Positions 10,101 through 17,494 of a stretch of DNA of 36,823 bases are shown here, in pieces. The DNA is from an uncultured Saprospiraceae bacterium (GTDB taxonomy: Bacteria; Bacteroidota; Bacteroidia; Chitinophagales; Saprospiraceae). Position 1 is the stretch's first letter; the number at the start of each line of letters is the position of its first letter. The notes below the pieces were generated by a model. It was given only the letters and a program-made list of their open reading frames with translations, did no database searches and had not been told where the DNA came from. The DNA is taken from the NCBI GenBank assembly GCA_937973565.1, contig CALJKQ010000233.1, forward strand, positions 1 to 36,823, given 5' to 3'. A program made the position numbers and the translations under genes.

Positions 10101-10299
10101 TATTTCCGGCATCAAGGTCTGTTTCATTCAGGATTCGGCATACCCTGAGAGCAAGCATTTGTGTTTTTCCGGTGCCGGGGCCTGCTACGACCAGTAAAGG
10201 GCCATAGATGGTGTCAACTGCCACCTTTTGATGATCATTGAGCCGTTGATATTCGGTTTCAAATTTTTGGGCATAAAACGCGCGGTTAGTTGAAGCCAT
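7141..10299 (-). CDS. UvrD/PcrA-type ATP-dependent helicase fused to a PD-(D/E)XK nuclease
   Basis: The 1052-residue product is a superfamily 1A helicase-nuclease. The helicase motifs are a Q motif near Q24, Walker A AGPGTGKT (39-46), motif II DEYQD (276-280), motif III GDDDQAIYRFQGA (305-317), a VTAHGSKGLEF motif V, and motif VI DERRLFYVAMTRAKQ. The last 280 residues are a RecB/Cas4-like nuclease: FLHCP (Cys785), then GIIDR and YDYKTGK (around 895-920) supplying the acidic and lysine residues. A Cys cluster C1016-x2-C1019-x2-C1022 follows. Cys785 plus these three has the layout of the 4Fe-4S staple of AddB and Cas4. It probably acts in double-strand-break end processing or repair. AddA-, PcrA- and AdnA/B-like roles cannot be told apart here. 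No partner subunit gene is adjacent. Confidence 0.9.
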   Translation of the reverse strand: MASTNRAFYAQKFETEYQRLNDHQKVAVDTIYGPLLVVAGPGTGKTQMLALRVCRILNETDLDAGNILCLTFTEAGTVAMRNRLVSFMGPDAYKVGIFTFHGFCNKIIRENPEYFGDYFNLQNADEVELYEIVEAMVAQLPLDHPLKRNTGNRNYDIDRFIKVFGAMKQEEWTPEEIENAYDEYAALLPTLEDFQYKSNYKGNKKGDPKTESIKTELKKFEFVRNASKLLATYQELLRKKDRIDFNDSITWVVKALKNHGELRLRYQEQFQFVLADEYQDTNNAQNDILFMLGDYDDQPNLFVVGDDDQAIYRFQGANLHNINRFIEKFNPGIVVLDVNYRSRQEILDTAKLLIENNRERLTHKIPGLNKNLKAGQTFEDNTTPKPELKLYKNPGSMELGLVRQIKDLHDKGVPYNEIAIIYRNHKDADALIQYYTKLGIPVNVKKRVDVLQQPEIKRIIQLLTFIQGELAYPDSQRHILFEILHYDFWGLKPLEIGRIAIHASRMSREETDTAFLWRSFLSDENALQGIGITETAAFVHCAHVLENLIAAVSNHTAQVILEKVITETGMMDQVLRSGNASWRLQLINRFFDFVKDLTAKDGDMNLAGILDAIEKRKEFGIDLPYNSILVSEEGIHFVTAHGSKGLEFSHVFILNASKKSWLEKPGDKVKFPPTLFRKAGDSNDEDERRLFYVAMTRAKQQLVMLAPMEDQNGKSVESLPFLAELGFDITSMPIENSDADELAHFLSTSIREVKLTPALIDGQAIDAALAKLEMNATGVSKFLHCPVTFYFENILRVPSARKPAPGYGNAVHYALEKYFQYWNDVKSDAVPPVEIMINFFYQGMEKYKSHFTNAEFESHQYEGKLALQNHFELHSPSWNLARQHRVELKIKADYEGIPITGIIDRLSQYDDHYEVYDYKTGKFDSGKFTKAADLEPGSGKDGGDYWRQAVFYRLLTEKQREGKGRFGTATFQFMSSQKEDAKVKAVEVHPEDMEKVGQQIQYVYQKIVAHDFDNACQECEWCMFVAEQLATDSIEPDFSEEDREYPEIEAES

Positions 10300-10543
10300 T
10301 CGTTAAAATTGTGTTAAGATAGTAAAACTAAAGCAACAAAATACAGATTTTCTACGTCTATGAGTTGTATTTATTGCAGAATAAAATACAACCCTGTTTT
10401 GAAATAAAGATGTAAATAGATCAGCAAGCGGAGACTGCTCGGTGTCAAGGACACCTTGAGCGGTCTTTTTTTTTTGCCCCTATTTTACTTGTCATCTCCC
10501 ATTTAGCTTCCGTTTTGTTATTTTCGTTCTCTAAATTTTTGTC
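10300..10543 (+). ncRNA. Possible structured small RNA or leader ending in a strong hairpin terminator
   Basis: The gap between the divergent helicase gene and folB has no convincing reading frame but contains two hairpins. The first pairs 10364-10372 with 10384-10392 (9 bp, 11-nt loop). The second is a long stem at 10433-10465, with an inner GGTGTC/GACACC and an outer GACTGCTC/GAGCGGTC containing one G-U pair, followed by ten Ts (10466-10475). The second is a textbook plus-strand terminator, yet no plus-strand gene lies upstream of it after the helicase start. A short RNA of about 100-130 nt ending near 10475, or an attenuator for folB, would explain it. I see no clear TAnnTTTG promoter element at its 5' side. 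Confidence 0.35.
10433..10475 (+). terminator. Strong intrinsic terminator upstream of folB
   Basis: The inner stem is 10441-10446/10450-10455 and the outer stem 10433-10440/10458-10465, followed by a run of ten Ts. The run of T occurs on the plus strand only. It ends 68 bases before the folB start codon. Confidence 0.75.
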
Positions 10544-10897
10544 ATGGCTATTTTCACAATTGGTGTAACCAATGCAGAGTTCTATGCATACCATGGGGTT
10601 TATGAAGAAGAGAACAAAATGGGACACCACTTTGTAGTTAATTTTTCATTGGATTTTGACAGCAAGGAGTTTACCTATGAAAACCTGGAATCTTCCATAG
10701 ATTATGAAGCCATGTACTTGTTGGTGAAAGCCGAAATGGAAAAACCCCGTAAGTTGCTGGAATCGGTTGCTGAAGATATTCTGAGAATATCCAGAGAAAA
10801 ATGGCCTTTTGCCTTGCATGGAAGGCTGAAAATTGAAAAAATAGGGGTTCAGTTGGGAGGTAAGGTCCAAAACAGCTATGTATCGCTCTGCTATTGA
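10544..10897 (+). CDS. folB: Dihydroneopterin aldolase
   Basis: FolB cleaves 7,8-dihydroneopterin to 6-hydroxymethyl-7,8-dihydropterin and glycolaldehyde in folate synthesis. The 117-residue length is normal. The family signature YAYHGVYEEENKMGHHF places the conserved Glu at position 22, and the conserved Lys is at 99 in RLKIEKIGVQLGG. No other folate genes are adjacent. The start ATG lies in a T-rich stretch, and the upstream hairpin terminator may insulate or attenuate it. The DUF4837 gene follows after 57 bases with its own promoter element. Confidence 0.93.
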   Translation: MAIFTIGVTNAEFYAYHGVYEEENKMGHHFVVNFSLDFDSKEFTYENLESSIDYEAMYLLVKAEMEKPRKLLESVAEDILRISREKWPFALHGRLKIEKIGVQLGGKVQNSYVSLCY

Positions 10898-10919
10898 CTC
10901 TGCTTACAACCAAATGAAG

Positions 10920-10927
10920 TATTTTTG
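10920..10927 (+). promoter_or_regulatory. TAnnTTTG (-7) promoter element before the DUF4837 gene
   Basis: TATTTTTG at 10920-10927 matches the Bacteroidota -7 consensus TAnnTTTG. A TTG lies 23 bases upstream, a wide spacing for the -33 box. Transcription would start around 10932, which supports the ATG at 10955 over any start upstream. Confidence 0.45.
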
Positions 10928-10954
10928 CATCTAATTCTTAGAAAGTCAGTAACT

Positions 10955-12031
10955 ATGTTCAAATACTTCGGATTCATTGTAGGTTTTGCTTTTTTTGTCT
11001 CATGTCGTTCAGACATGTCATCTGCCTATAAACCCAAGACACCGGCTTTTGGAAAAATGAACGATGTTGTCGTGATCTGCGATGAAAACGTTTGGTCCAG
11101 TTTTATTGGTGATACATTTTCATATTATTACGAATCTGCATTTCCGGTGATGACACAACCGGAAGCGATCTTTGATATCAGGCATATGACCTCGGAAGAA
11201 GTCCTTGCTGATGACCTAAAACAACAGCTTCGAACTTTTGTGGTTTTGGCCAATTTGGGGGATAAAGCCTCCGCTACCACTGCATGGGTTAGCAAGGACC
11301 TGGGCATAGATAAAACAACGAGGGCATTGAAAGATACCACTTTCTTCAGCTCCGTAGGACAGGATAAATGGGCAAGAGAACAGTTGATAGTTTATCTTTT
11401 TGGTAAGGATCTCAATACGCTGGCACATTCAATAGCCTCAACTTTTCCTGCTGTTGCGAAAAGAATTCAGGAACACGATAAAAAGCAATTGCAAGCCAAT
11501 GTTTATGCCCATAAGAAAGACAATGAAGCAGCTCACCAGCTACTGATCCGAGACTATGGTCTGGATATCAAAATACCTGCAGACTATGTAAAGGCTCCCT
11601 TAAAAGCTGATTTCGCATGGTACAGAAAGGATTTTAAAGAGATGTCGCAGCATCTTATCATTGCCAGGAAAAAATACACCAGTCAGGCCGATTTGAGCAA
11701 GGCAAATTTGATCCGTTGGAGGGATGAACTAGTAAAGAACATTGAAGGAGGAAGTAAGGGATCTTATATGAGATCCAATCCGGTAGACCTGCCGGTATAT
11801 GAATATGCTTATCAGCAAAATGGATCCTACACCAAAGAACTCAGGGGCATTTGGGAAATGGAAAATGATTTTATGGGCGGTCCTTATTTCAATTATACCC
11901 TGCTGGATGCCAAAAGAAATGAACTCATCATGATCGATGCCTTTGTTTTTGCCCCCGGCAAGGAAAAGCGAGACTACATGCAGCAGCTCGACCACATCGT
12001 AAAAACGGCCAGAATTGCTGCTATTCCTTAG
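10955..12031 (+). CDS. DUF4837 family lipoprotein
   Basis: The 358-residue product starts MFKYFGFIVGFAFFVSC, a lipoprotein signal peptide with the acceptor Cys at 17. The rest matches DUF4837, a Bacteroidota-restricted family of unknown function. Family-like segments are the N-terminal PKTPAFGKMNDVVVICDENVW and the C-terminal part around LRGIWEMENDFMGGPYFNY, where conserved aromatic and acidic residues lie, ending in a DAFVFAPGKEKRDYMQQL helix. The start at 10955 is preferred over an in-frame TTG at 10925 because the promoter element lies between folB and this ATG. The 3' end overlaps the convergent TIGR02206 gene by 11 bases. Confidence 0.85.
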   Translation: MFKYFGFIVGFAFFVSCRSDMSSAYKPKTPAFGKMNDVVVICDENVWSSFIGDTFSYYYESAFPVMTQPEAIFDIRHMTSEEVLADDLKQQLRTFVVLANLGDKASATTAWVSKDLGIDKTTRALKDTTFFSSVGQDKWAREQLIVYLFGKDLNTLAHSIASTFPAVAKRIQEHDKKQLQANVYAHKKDNEAAHQLLIRDYGLDIKIPADYVKAPLKADFAWYRKDFKEMSQHLIIARKKYTSQADLSKANLIRWRDELVKNIEGGSKGSYMRSNPVDLPVYEYAYQQNGSYTKELRGIWEMENDFMGGPYFNYTLLDAKRNELIMIDAFVFAPGKEKRDYMQQLDHIVKTARIAAIP

Positions 12032-12740
12032 TACCTTCCTTGGGTGTTAGTTTTTGAATGATCAAAGCCAGGGTCAGGAAAGTCGTCAATGAAATAAATT
12101 CCAATTGAATTAAATAAGCCGGCCATTGCCACAACGAATCCAAAACCGTGGCTTCTTTTGGCTTGCCCATCAGATACCAGTAATTGCTGTCCAACGCTAA
12201 ATTTATAAAGTAAATAACCAGGGCCAGGACGTTCAATCCCAGAAATGAAAATAATGCCTGTTTAGGACCGGGCCTCCATTTTAAAATCAACCAGCCGAAA
12301 AAGGCAGCAAAGGTGAGTCCGAAATGCACCGTCCAATACCGAATACTTTCGTAGTGGGGGAAGGTTTCAGTCACCGTTGGGGTAATCAAAGATTGGGTTG
12401 TACCAATAATTACCCAAAAGAAAAATATGGAAAACCAAAAAGTACTGGAAAAGCTCACAGCAAGCCATAAAAACAGGGGCAGCATGTTGCACAAATGAAA
12501 AGGCAGATCGTCTTTAATATCAAAAATGCCGTAATGTATCCTGATGAATGGTTTTGCCAATTGCAAGATGGTAATGACTCCCAGAAAAAGGGAAAGGTAT
12601 TTTCTGTGTTTTTGGGGATTTGGGTGATGATAACAATACAGTAAGACTCCGAGTGCAATTAAGGAAAAGAGGCTGAAAATCAGGTAGTGTTCCTGACCAA
12701 AGGGTATGAAATCATACCGGTCAACGAAATAAGCGTTCAT
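12021..12740 (-). CDS. TIGR02206 (YwaF-like) integral membrane protein
   Basis: This 239-residue, strongly hydrophobic protein has about seven predicted membrane helices. It begins MNAYFVDRYDFIPFGQEHY and contains the family's HLCNMLPLFLW motif in the third helix and a conserved polar stretch, ESIRYWTVHFGL. TIGR02206/YwaF proteins are inner-membrane proteins of unknown function found in Firmicutes and Bacteroidota. It is transcribed alone toward, and slightly overlapping, the DUF4837 gene. The gap on its 5' side also serves the divergent lytic transglycosylase gene. Confidence 0.82.
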   Translation of the reverse strand: MNAYFVDRYDFIPFGQEHYLIFSLFSLIALGVLLYCYHHPNPQKHRKYLSLFLGVITILQLAKPFIRIHYGIFDIKDDLPFHLCNMLPLFLWLAVSFSSTFWFSIFFFWVIIGTTQSLITPTVTETFPHYESIRYWTVHFGLTFAAFFGWLILKWRPGPKQALFSFLGLNVLALVIYFINLALDSNYWYLMGKPKEATVLDSLWQWPAYLIQLEFISLTTFLTLALIIQKLTPKEGTKE

Positions 12741-13094
12741 CGAGAAATTTTAGTAAAAGTATTGGGTTTGGACAAATTTTTCAATAGACTGACCATTGTA
12801 TTCATATTTTTTTTTCAAATTTAACGAAGTTGACATTGTTATTTTTATCCAATGCCACTTTGTTTCCCATTTTATGACAAAAGACTGGAAATGCAGTCAA
12901 ATGGTGTGAAAGCGGTTTGAAAGGGTCACTCAAATTTATTTTAGCTTGTAAATCCCAGTCATTGGGGTTCGGTTTTTACATAACGTCGTTGACAGATATT
13001 TGATTTATCAATGAAATGGGCATTTTTTTACCCATTTTTGCGTTCTTAAATCATTAGTGGGTTTAAGTGATTTTCCAAATTCTAAACGAAGGAA
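12741..13094. promoter_or_regulatory. Divergent intergenic region
   Basis: This AT-rich gap separates the divergent TIGR02206 and lytic transglycosylase genes and has no credible reading frame. A near-consensus plus-strand promoter is TTG at 12917-12919, 17 bases, then TATTTTAG at 12937-12944 (one mismatch to TAnnTTTG). A small hairpin pairs AAATGGG (13014-13020) with CCCATTT (13031-13037) across a T-rich loop, about 60 bases before the transglycosylase ATG. Nothing else stands out. Confidence 0.35.
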
Positions 13095-14000
13095 ATGATT
13101 GTAAAGGATAACTTTTTTTCGGGATTGATGGCCGGTATAGTACTTGTGGTAGTATTGGGCTTTGGCATAGCCAATGTATTGCCGGATGCCATGCCACCCC
13201 TCAATGAACTGCCGCAATTGGTTCGTCCACCAAGATTAAAAGACCAATTTACATTTGCAGGTGAAAAACTGCCCATGAATGTGGATACGAGGGAAAGAAT
13301 GGAAAAGGAATTGTTGGTGAATTCGTATTACCATACCAGCACGGTTCTTGCCATTAAAAATGCGCCCAGATTTTTTCCCATGATAGAAAGAATTCTCAAA
13401 GAAGAGGGCATACCGGATGACTTCAAATACCTTGCTGTTGCTGAGAGCAATCTGAGCAATGCCAGTTCATCGGCAGGGGCCAAAGGATTGTGGCAATTCT
13501 TAAAGGGTACTGCAGGAGATTTTGGACTGGAAGTAAATACGGAAGTTGAAGAACGATTCCACTATGAAAAATCTACCCGCGCGGCAGCGAAATTCATTCG
13601 TTATTTGTATGATAGAACCGGTTCCTGGGTCAATGCTGCAGGGGCTTACAATATGGGCCTGGCCAACCTTAATAAAACCCTGGAAACCCAAAAGGAACAA
13701 TCTATTTTTGACCTCAATGTCAATGATGAAACTTCCCGCTATATTTTTAGGATCGTTGCCCTGAAAGAAATTTTAAGCAGGCCTCAGGCTTACGGCTTTT
13801 ATGTGGATGAAGACCAGTTGTATAAGCCCGTCAATAATGTTAAGGAGGTTACCATCAAGACCCCGGTTGAAAATTTAAGTGATTTGGCGCATGAGTATGG
13901 TTTGTCTTATCGTATGCTCAAATACTACAATCCCTGGCTGATAGACTCAAAGATTACGGCCAAAGACAAAACATATACCTTGCTGATACCCGTGAAATAA
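13095..14000 (+). CDS. Membrane-anchored lytic transglycosylase (MltD-like) with C-terminal LysM-like region
   Basis: Lytic transglycosylases cleave the MurNAc-GlcNAc bond of peptidoglycan with formation of a 1,6-anhydro end. The 301-residue protein has one N-terminal membrane segment (about 8-29). The SLT domain (about 85-215) has the catalytic Glu at 117 in LAVAESNLSNASSSAGAKGL, followed by the GLWQFL motif and AYNMG at 184-188. The C-terminal 50 residues (LSDLAHEYGLSYRMLKYYNPWL) look like a single LysM peptidoglycan-binding repeat. There is no lipobox, so it is probably anchored in the inner membrane with the enzyme in the periplasm. Its stop abuts the stop of the convergent DUF6089 gene. 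Confidence 0.88.
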   Translation: MIVKDNFFSGLMAGIVLVVVLGFGIANVLPDAMPPLNELPQLVRPPRLKDQFTFAGEKLPMNVDTRERMEKELLVNSYYHTSTVLAIKNAPRFFPMIERILKEEGIPDDFKYLAVAESNLSNASSSAGAKGLWQFLKGTAGDFGLEVNTEVEERFHYEKSTRAAAKFIRYLYDRTGSWVNAAGAYNMGLANLNKTLETQKEQSIFDLNVNDETSRYIFRIVALKEILSRPQAYGFYVDEDQLYKPVNNVKEVTIKTPVENLSDLAHEYGLSYRMLKYYNPWLIDSKITAKDKTYTLLIPVK

Positions 14001-14855
14001 TTAAAAGCTCAAGGGCGATGGTTCGGGGAGATCTTCTGTATTCTTTTTGCCTCCAATCATATAGTAAATAGAGACTTGGTGTATGATGTACCAATCGTTG
14101 TTTTGCGGATTACCCCGCTGGATTCCTTCTACGTCAGGCACATTATCAAAATTCCAATTGGTCTCGCGATAGGCCATTCTGGCAGCCAGATCTGAGGAGT
14201 AAATCCGGATCTTATTGAGGTCATAATAGTCTGCACTTACATCATCGAGATAGTCGGTATACGTTTTACGGGGCGATATCTCGGCTCTGATTTTCAGATA
14301 GGGGAGAGGATTGTAATCAATGCCGAAGCCAAAAGGGTAAGAGATATCTATGAGGCTGTATGAGTTGAGTCCTGAAAGCGGCATGCCCTGTCCTTCGGTG
14401 TGCAGAGGTTGTAATTTGATCCACTCTCCATCCAGTTCGGCCATGGGATTAAAACCAAAAACGCCGATTCCGGTTTTTATGAAAGGTTTGATCTTGTGTT
14501 CTTTTTTGGTAAAGAGGGAGACAGGATAAAAATGGAAACATAAACTCAGTTCATTGAGTCTGGATTTGAAGCTGAGGTTCCTCCTCTGTCTGTCGGGTGA
14601 ATCTGCTTCGCTGTCTTTCGCTTCCATATAGGTGTTGATGAAGGAAGCAGAAAAATCCATGGTTCTGTGCAGTTTATAGGTAAAAGTTACCCCTTTGGCG
14701 AACCTCAGATTTTCATAGTATTTTTCAGTCTTATCGGATAAATCACCCTTGTATTGACTCGCACCCAATACAAAGCCAATACCGTAGTTCTGGCTCTGAA
14801 TTTTAGCTGCTGTCCATAGCATCAAAACGCACAAAAGTAGGCGAAGTGCTTTCAA
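14001..14855 (-). CDS. DUF6089 family outer-membrane beta-barrel protein
   Basis: The 284-residue protein has a signal peptide (MKALRLLLCVLMLWTAAKIQSQ). It then shows the pattern of the Bacteroidota DUF6089 family: GFVLGASQYKGDLSD near the N-terminus, amphipathic strands, and a KPFIKTGIGVFGFNP segment in the middle. The last part, RMAYRETNWNFDNVPDVEG and WYIIHQVSIYYMIGGKK, resembles closing barrel strands. The function is unknown; an outer-membrane structural or transport role is an inference from fold only. It lies 120 bases downstream of rimM on the same strand and could be a distal part of the mnmA-rimM transcript. Confidence 0.8.
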   Translation of the reverse strand: MKALRLLLCVLMLWTAAKIQSQNYGIGFVLGASQYKGDLSDKTEKYYENLRFAKGVTFTYKLHRTMDFSASFINTYMEAKDSEADSPDRQRRNLSFKSRLNELSLCFHFYPVSLFTKKEHKIKPFIKTGIGVFGFNPMAELDGEWIKLQPLHTEGQGMPLSGLNSYSLIDISYPFGFGIDYNPLPYLKIRAEISPRKTYTDYLDDVSADYYDLNKIRIYSSDLAARMAYRETNWNFDNVPDVEGIQRGNPQNNDWYIIHQVSIYYMIGGKKNTEDLPEPSPLSF

Positions 14856-14975
14856 GGTTTGGTCATCAAATTGTGTTACAAAACTAATTAAAAATAATCA
14901 TAATGTGAGGATACCCTCAGCAGCCGATTATCATGCTTTTAAGTGGTGTAAAACTAAAGAAGCAAAATGAAAAGA

Positions 14976-15488
14976 TCAGAGGTTTAATAGCTCTTCGTGT
15001 ATTTTTAGCACAATTTTCCGGGCTTTTGTATCAAGGCTTACAATAAAGTCTTCCACGAGTGGAATTAGTACATCTTTGCCTTTATGCTCAATTTTTAACA
15101 GTTTTTGAGCCGGATAGTCCAATACTTCACAAATGGGCCCCAATTCAACATCTTCATTGTAGGCGGTAAAGCCCGTAAGATCCAACCACAGATCCTGGCT
15201 TCGCTGAATTTTATCCGGTACCTGTTGTTGACTGAGGAAGATCGTTTTGCCGGAGTATTTTGCCGCGGATTCGGGATTGTCAATTTCTTCCAGTTTGACC
15301 AAAACATCTTCATCTCCTTCCCATTCAACAATAAAGAAAGGGAGGTAACTGCCATCTACCTGCAAGAACAGGTGACCGCTTTCCGGAATGATATCTGCAT
15401 AGATGGGTGAAATTGTGGCCAACAATTGACCCTGGTTGCCAAAGGGTTTGTTGATCTTGCCGGCATTGATGTAAACAGGTCTTTCCAT
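14976..15488 (-). CDS. rimM: Ribosome maturation factor RimM
   Basis: RimM binds ribosomal protein S19 in the 30S head and helps 16S rRNA maturation. From the ATG at 15488 the product has 170 residues, normal length. It has an N-terminal RimM beta-barrel (starting PVYINAGKINKPFGNQGQLLA) and a C-terminal PRC-barrel (about 95-165, containing YNEDVELGPICEVLDYPAQK and DVLIPLVEDFIVSLD). A TTG immediately before this ATG is also in frame. The ATG overlaps the stop codon of the upstream lipoprotein gene (TGATG), so translation is probably coupled. The other usual partners (rpsP, trmD, rplS) are not adjacent; instead it ends an operon with mnmA. Confidence 0.92.
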   Translation of the reverse strand: MERPVYINAGKINKPFGNQGQLLATISPIYADIIPESGHLFLQVDGSYLPFFIVEWEGDEDVLVKLEEIDNPESAAKYSGKTIFLSQQQVPDKIQRSQDLWLDLTGFTAYNEDVELGPICEVLDYPAQKLLKIEHKGKDVLIPLVEDFIVSLDTKARKIVLKIHEELLNL

Positions 15489-16249
15489 CAATTGTGAGCA
15501 ATCATTGTTTGTACGAGGGAAAATCCTTTCTCTGCATAGTCTTCCCAGGGCTTACCGGGTTCCGGATGCTGCGTATCATAGATCTTCATTTCCCTTTTTA
15601 CGGGACCTATGCCTTTGGCGTAAGTTTGTTTTGAATACCGCAGCGAAAAAATGGATTCGTCGTCGTTTACCTCTTCCACTTCAAGCAAGGAATCAAGGGC
15701 AAAACTGCCTATGGTGCCGCTGACATCTTTTTGCACGATTTTGTATTCCCATCCTTGAAACATACGGATGGATTCTCCGGCAAATTTCACTACTATATTT
15801 TCGTCAAAGAGGGCATTTCCATTCCATCGTTTGTTCAAAGCAGGCGGGAAAATAAGCCTTATAAAAGGCAGGTTTTCTTCAGATCGTATAAGTTGATTAT
15901 CGGTGAGTGTTACAGACTCTACATCGCTGATCACCCAATTTTGAAGGCTGTCGCGGCGCCAGTATTTGATGAGTCTGAATTGTTTTTCATCGTCATTTGA
16001 TTTGAGCACACTGTCTATTTGTTCTCTGATAAAGCCCTGGTAACGGAGGGTAGCAGATCCATTTTCGTCGTACACAATGCTGTCATACGTATAGTCAATG
16101 TATTTTCCGATCACTAAGGGATAATAATCGGTTTCTTTGTCCAGCTGATCGGCAGGAATGCTCTCTTTTTCGCAGGAAAATAGCACGAGCAGGGCAAACA
16201 ATGAACCAAAGATGAGGGGTGCTTTTCGCATTAGGTTTGTAGTTTTCAC
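15488..16249 (-). CDS. Putative lipoprotein of unknown function between mnmA and rimM
   Basis: The 253-residue product has a lipoprotein signal with lipobox LFSC (acceptor Cys at 26 from the GTG start). Its mature part is rich in beta strands, charged residues and paired acidic residues, beginning with DYYPLVIGKYIDYTYDSIVY. That opening is common in Bacteroidota secreted proteins, but I cannot name a family. The start may be the GTG at 16249, which overlaps the mnmA stop (GTGA), or the ATG at 16231, which gives a more typical signal peptide. Its end overlaps the rimM start. The tight overlaps on both sides show one operon, though a link between an envelope lipoprotein and RNA maturation is unexplained. 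Confidence 0.75.
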   Translation of the reverse strand: MKTTNLMRKAPLIFGSLFALLVLFSCEKESIPADQLDKETDYYPLVIGKYIDYTYDSIVYDENGSATLRYQGFIREQIDSVLKSNDDEKQFRLIKYWRRDSLQNWVISDVESVTLTDNQLIRSEENLPFIRLIFPPALNKRWNGNALFDENIVVKFAGESIRMFQGWEYKIVQKDVSGTIGSFALDSLLEVEEVNDDESIFSLRYSKQTYAKGIGPVKREMKIYDTQHPEPGKPWEDYAEKGFSLVQTMIAHN

Positions 16250-17358
16250 ATTTTAGTCAGGTCAAGCGAGCTGTGAATGATGCCGCCTCCCACTACATCG
16301 TCGCCTTCATAAAAGACTGCGGATTGACCGGGGGCAATTCCTTTTACGTCTGCGTAAAATTCCACTTGCAGCTTATCGTCGTCCTGCTTATGGATAACGC
16401 TCATTGTGCCTTTGTCATTGTATCTCACCTGTGTAATTACTTCCAATCCTTCCGGCATTTCTGCGTATTTCATCATGTTGACGCCTCTCACGGTCATGCC
16501 ATTGCGCATTAAGTCTTCCACTTCGCCAAGCACTACAGTGTTGGTGTCAGGTTTAATGGCAGTTACATACATGGGTTTGCCAAAAGCGGTACCGAGACCT
16601 TTGCGTTGACCAATGGTATAAAAAGGATAGCCCTCATGCTCTCCCAGCACTTTACCCTGGATGTCTACAAATTTTCCACCTGCTACAGTGGCCTCAAGAT
16701 CCGGCACTCTTCTTTTCAGAAATCCGCGATAGTCATTGTCCGGCACAAAGCAGATCTCGTAGCTCTCTGCTTTTTTGGATAACTCTTCATAGCCACGATC
16801 GAACGCCATTTTGCGGATCTCGTCTTTGGAAAAACCGCCTAATGGGAAATGACTACGCTGCAAACACTCCTGACTCAAGCCCCACAATACATAGGATTGA
16901 TCTTTTCGTTCGTCTTTGCCTTTGGAAATATATTTTCTGCCTTCCAATTCCTTGATAACGGCATAGTGACCGGTGGCTATGAATTCGCAATCCATGGCAT
17001 CTGCCCGCTTGAGCAGGGCGCTCCACTTGATGTGGGTATTGCACAAGACACAGGGATTGGGTGTACGCCCGGCCAGGTATTCGTCTACAAAATTGTCGAT
17101 TACATAGTCGCCAAATTCATCCCGGATGTCGATGATAAAATGGTGAAATCCCATTTGTACTGCCACTTGACGCGCGTCATTGATGGAATCCAGACTGCAG
17201 CAGCCTGTTTCTTTTTTGGTACCGCCGCTGTTGGCATAATCCCAGGTTTTCATGGTGATGCCCACTACTTCATATCCTTCTTCATGAAGCAGCATGGCTG
17301 CGACGGTACTATCAATACCACCACTCATGGCCACTAAAACCCTTCCGTGTTTACTCAT
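16246..17358 (-). CDS. mnmA: tRNA 2-thiouridine(34) synthase MnmA
   Basis: MnmA adenylates and thiolates U34 of tRNA-Lys, tRNA-Glu and tRNA-Gln in the cytoplasm, taking sulfur from a relay of carriers. The 370-residue product has the PP-loop SGGIDS (12-17), the catalytic Cys in NPCVLC (C103) and the second, persulfide-receiving Cys in ESYEICFVPD (C203). These match C102 and C199 of the E. coli enzyme. The central domain has YTIGQRKGLGTA, and the C-terminal beta-barrel ends near APGQSAVFYEGDDVVGGGII. It leads the operon mnmA-lipoprotein-rimM, and a consensus -7 element lies just upstream. Confidence 0.96.
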   Translation of the reverse strand: MSKHGRVLVAMSGGIDSTVAAMLLHEEGYEVVGITMKTWDYANSGGTKKETGCCSLDSINDARQVAVQMGFHHFIIDIRDEFGDYVIDNFVDEYLAGRTPNPCVLCNTHIKWSALLKRADAMDCEFIATGHYAVIKELEGRKYISKGKDERKDQSYVLWGLSQECLQRSHFPLGGFSKDEIRKMAFDRGYEELSKKAESYEICFVPDNDYRGFLKRRVPDLEATVAGGKFVDIQGKVLGEHEGYPFYTIGQRKGLGTAFGKPMYVTAIKPDTNTVVLGEVEDLMRNGMTVRGVNMMKYAEMPEGLEVITQVRYNDKGTMSVIHKQDDDKLQVEFYADVKGIAPGQSAVFYEGDDVVGGGIIHSSLDLTKM

Positions 17359-17374
17359 TTGTGAAAATAAATCG

Positions 17375-17382
17375 CAAAATTA
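17375..17382 (-). promoter_or_regulatory. TAnnTTTG (-7) element before mnmA
   Basis: On the minus strand TAATTTTG exactly matches the Bacteroidota -7 consensus. It ends 16 bases before the mnmA ATG. I see no well-placed -33 TTG, so the call rests on one half-site. Confidence 0.4.
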
Positions 17383-17494
17383 CCAAAAAAGTTTCAACTC
17401 TTAATTCTTAAACTGAATTAGAGCTTCTTATATATTAAAAGAAGTATTTATGTGTAACTTGCTCTTTTTGTTTGAAATAACGTAGTAACCCGAC

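Noticed and set aside
13014..13037. Hairpin with T-rich loop as a terminator
   Set aside because: The stem is short and AT-rich, the T tail after it is weak, and no upstream gene on that strand needs terminating.
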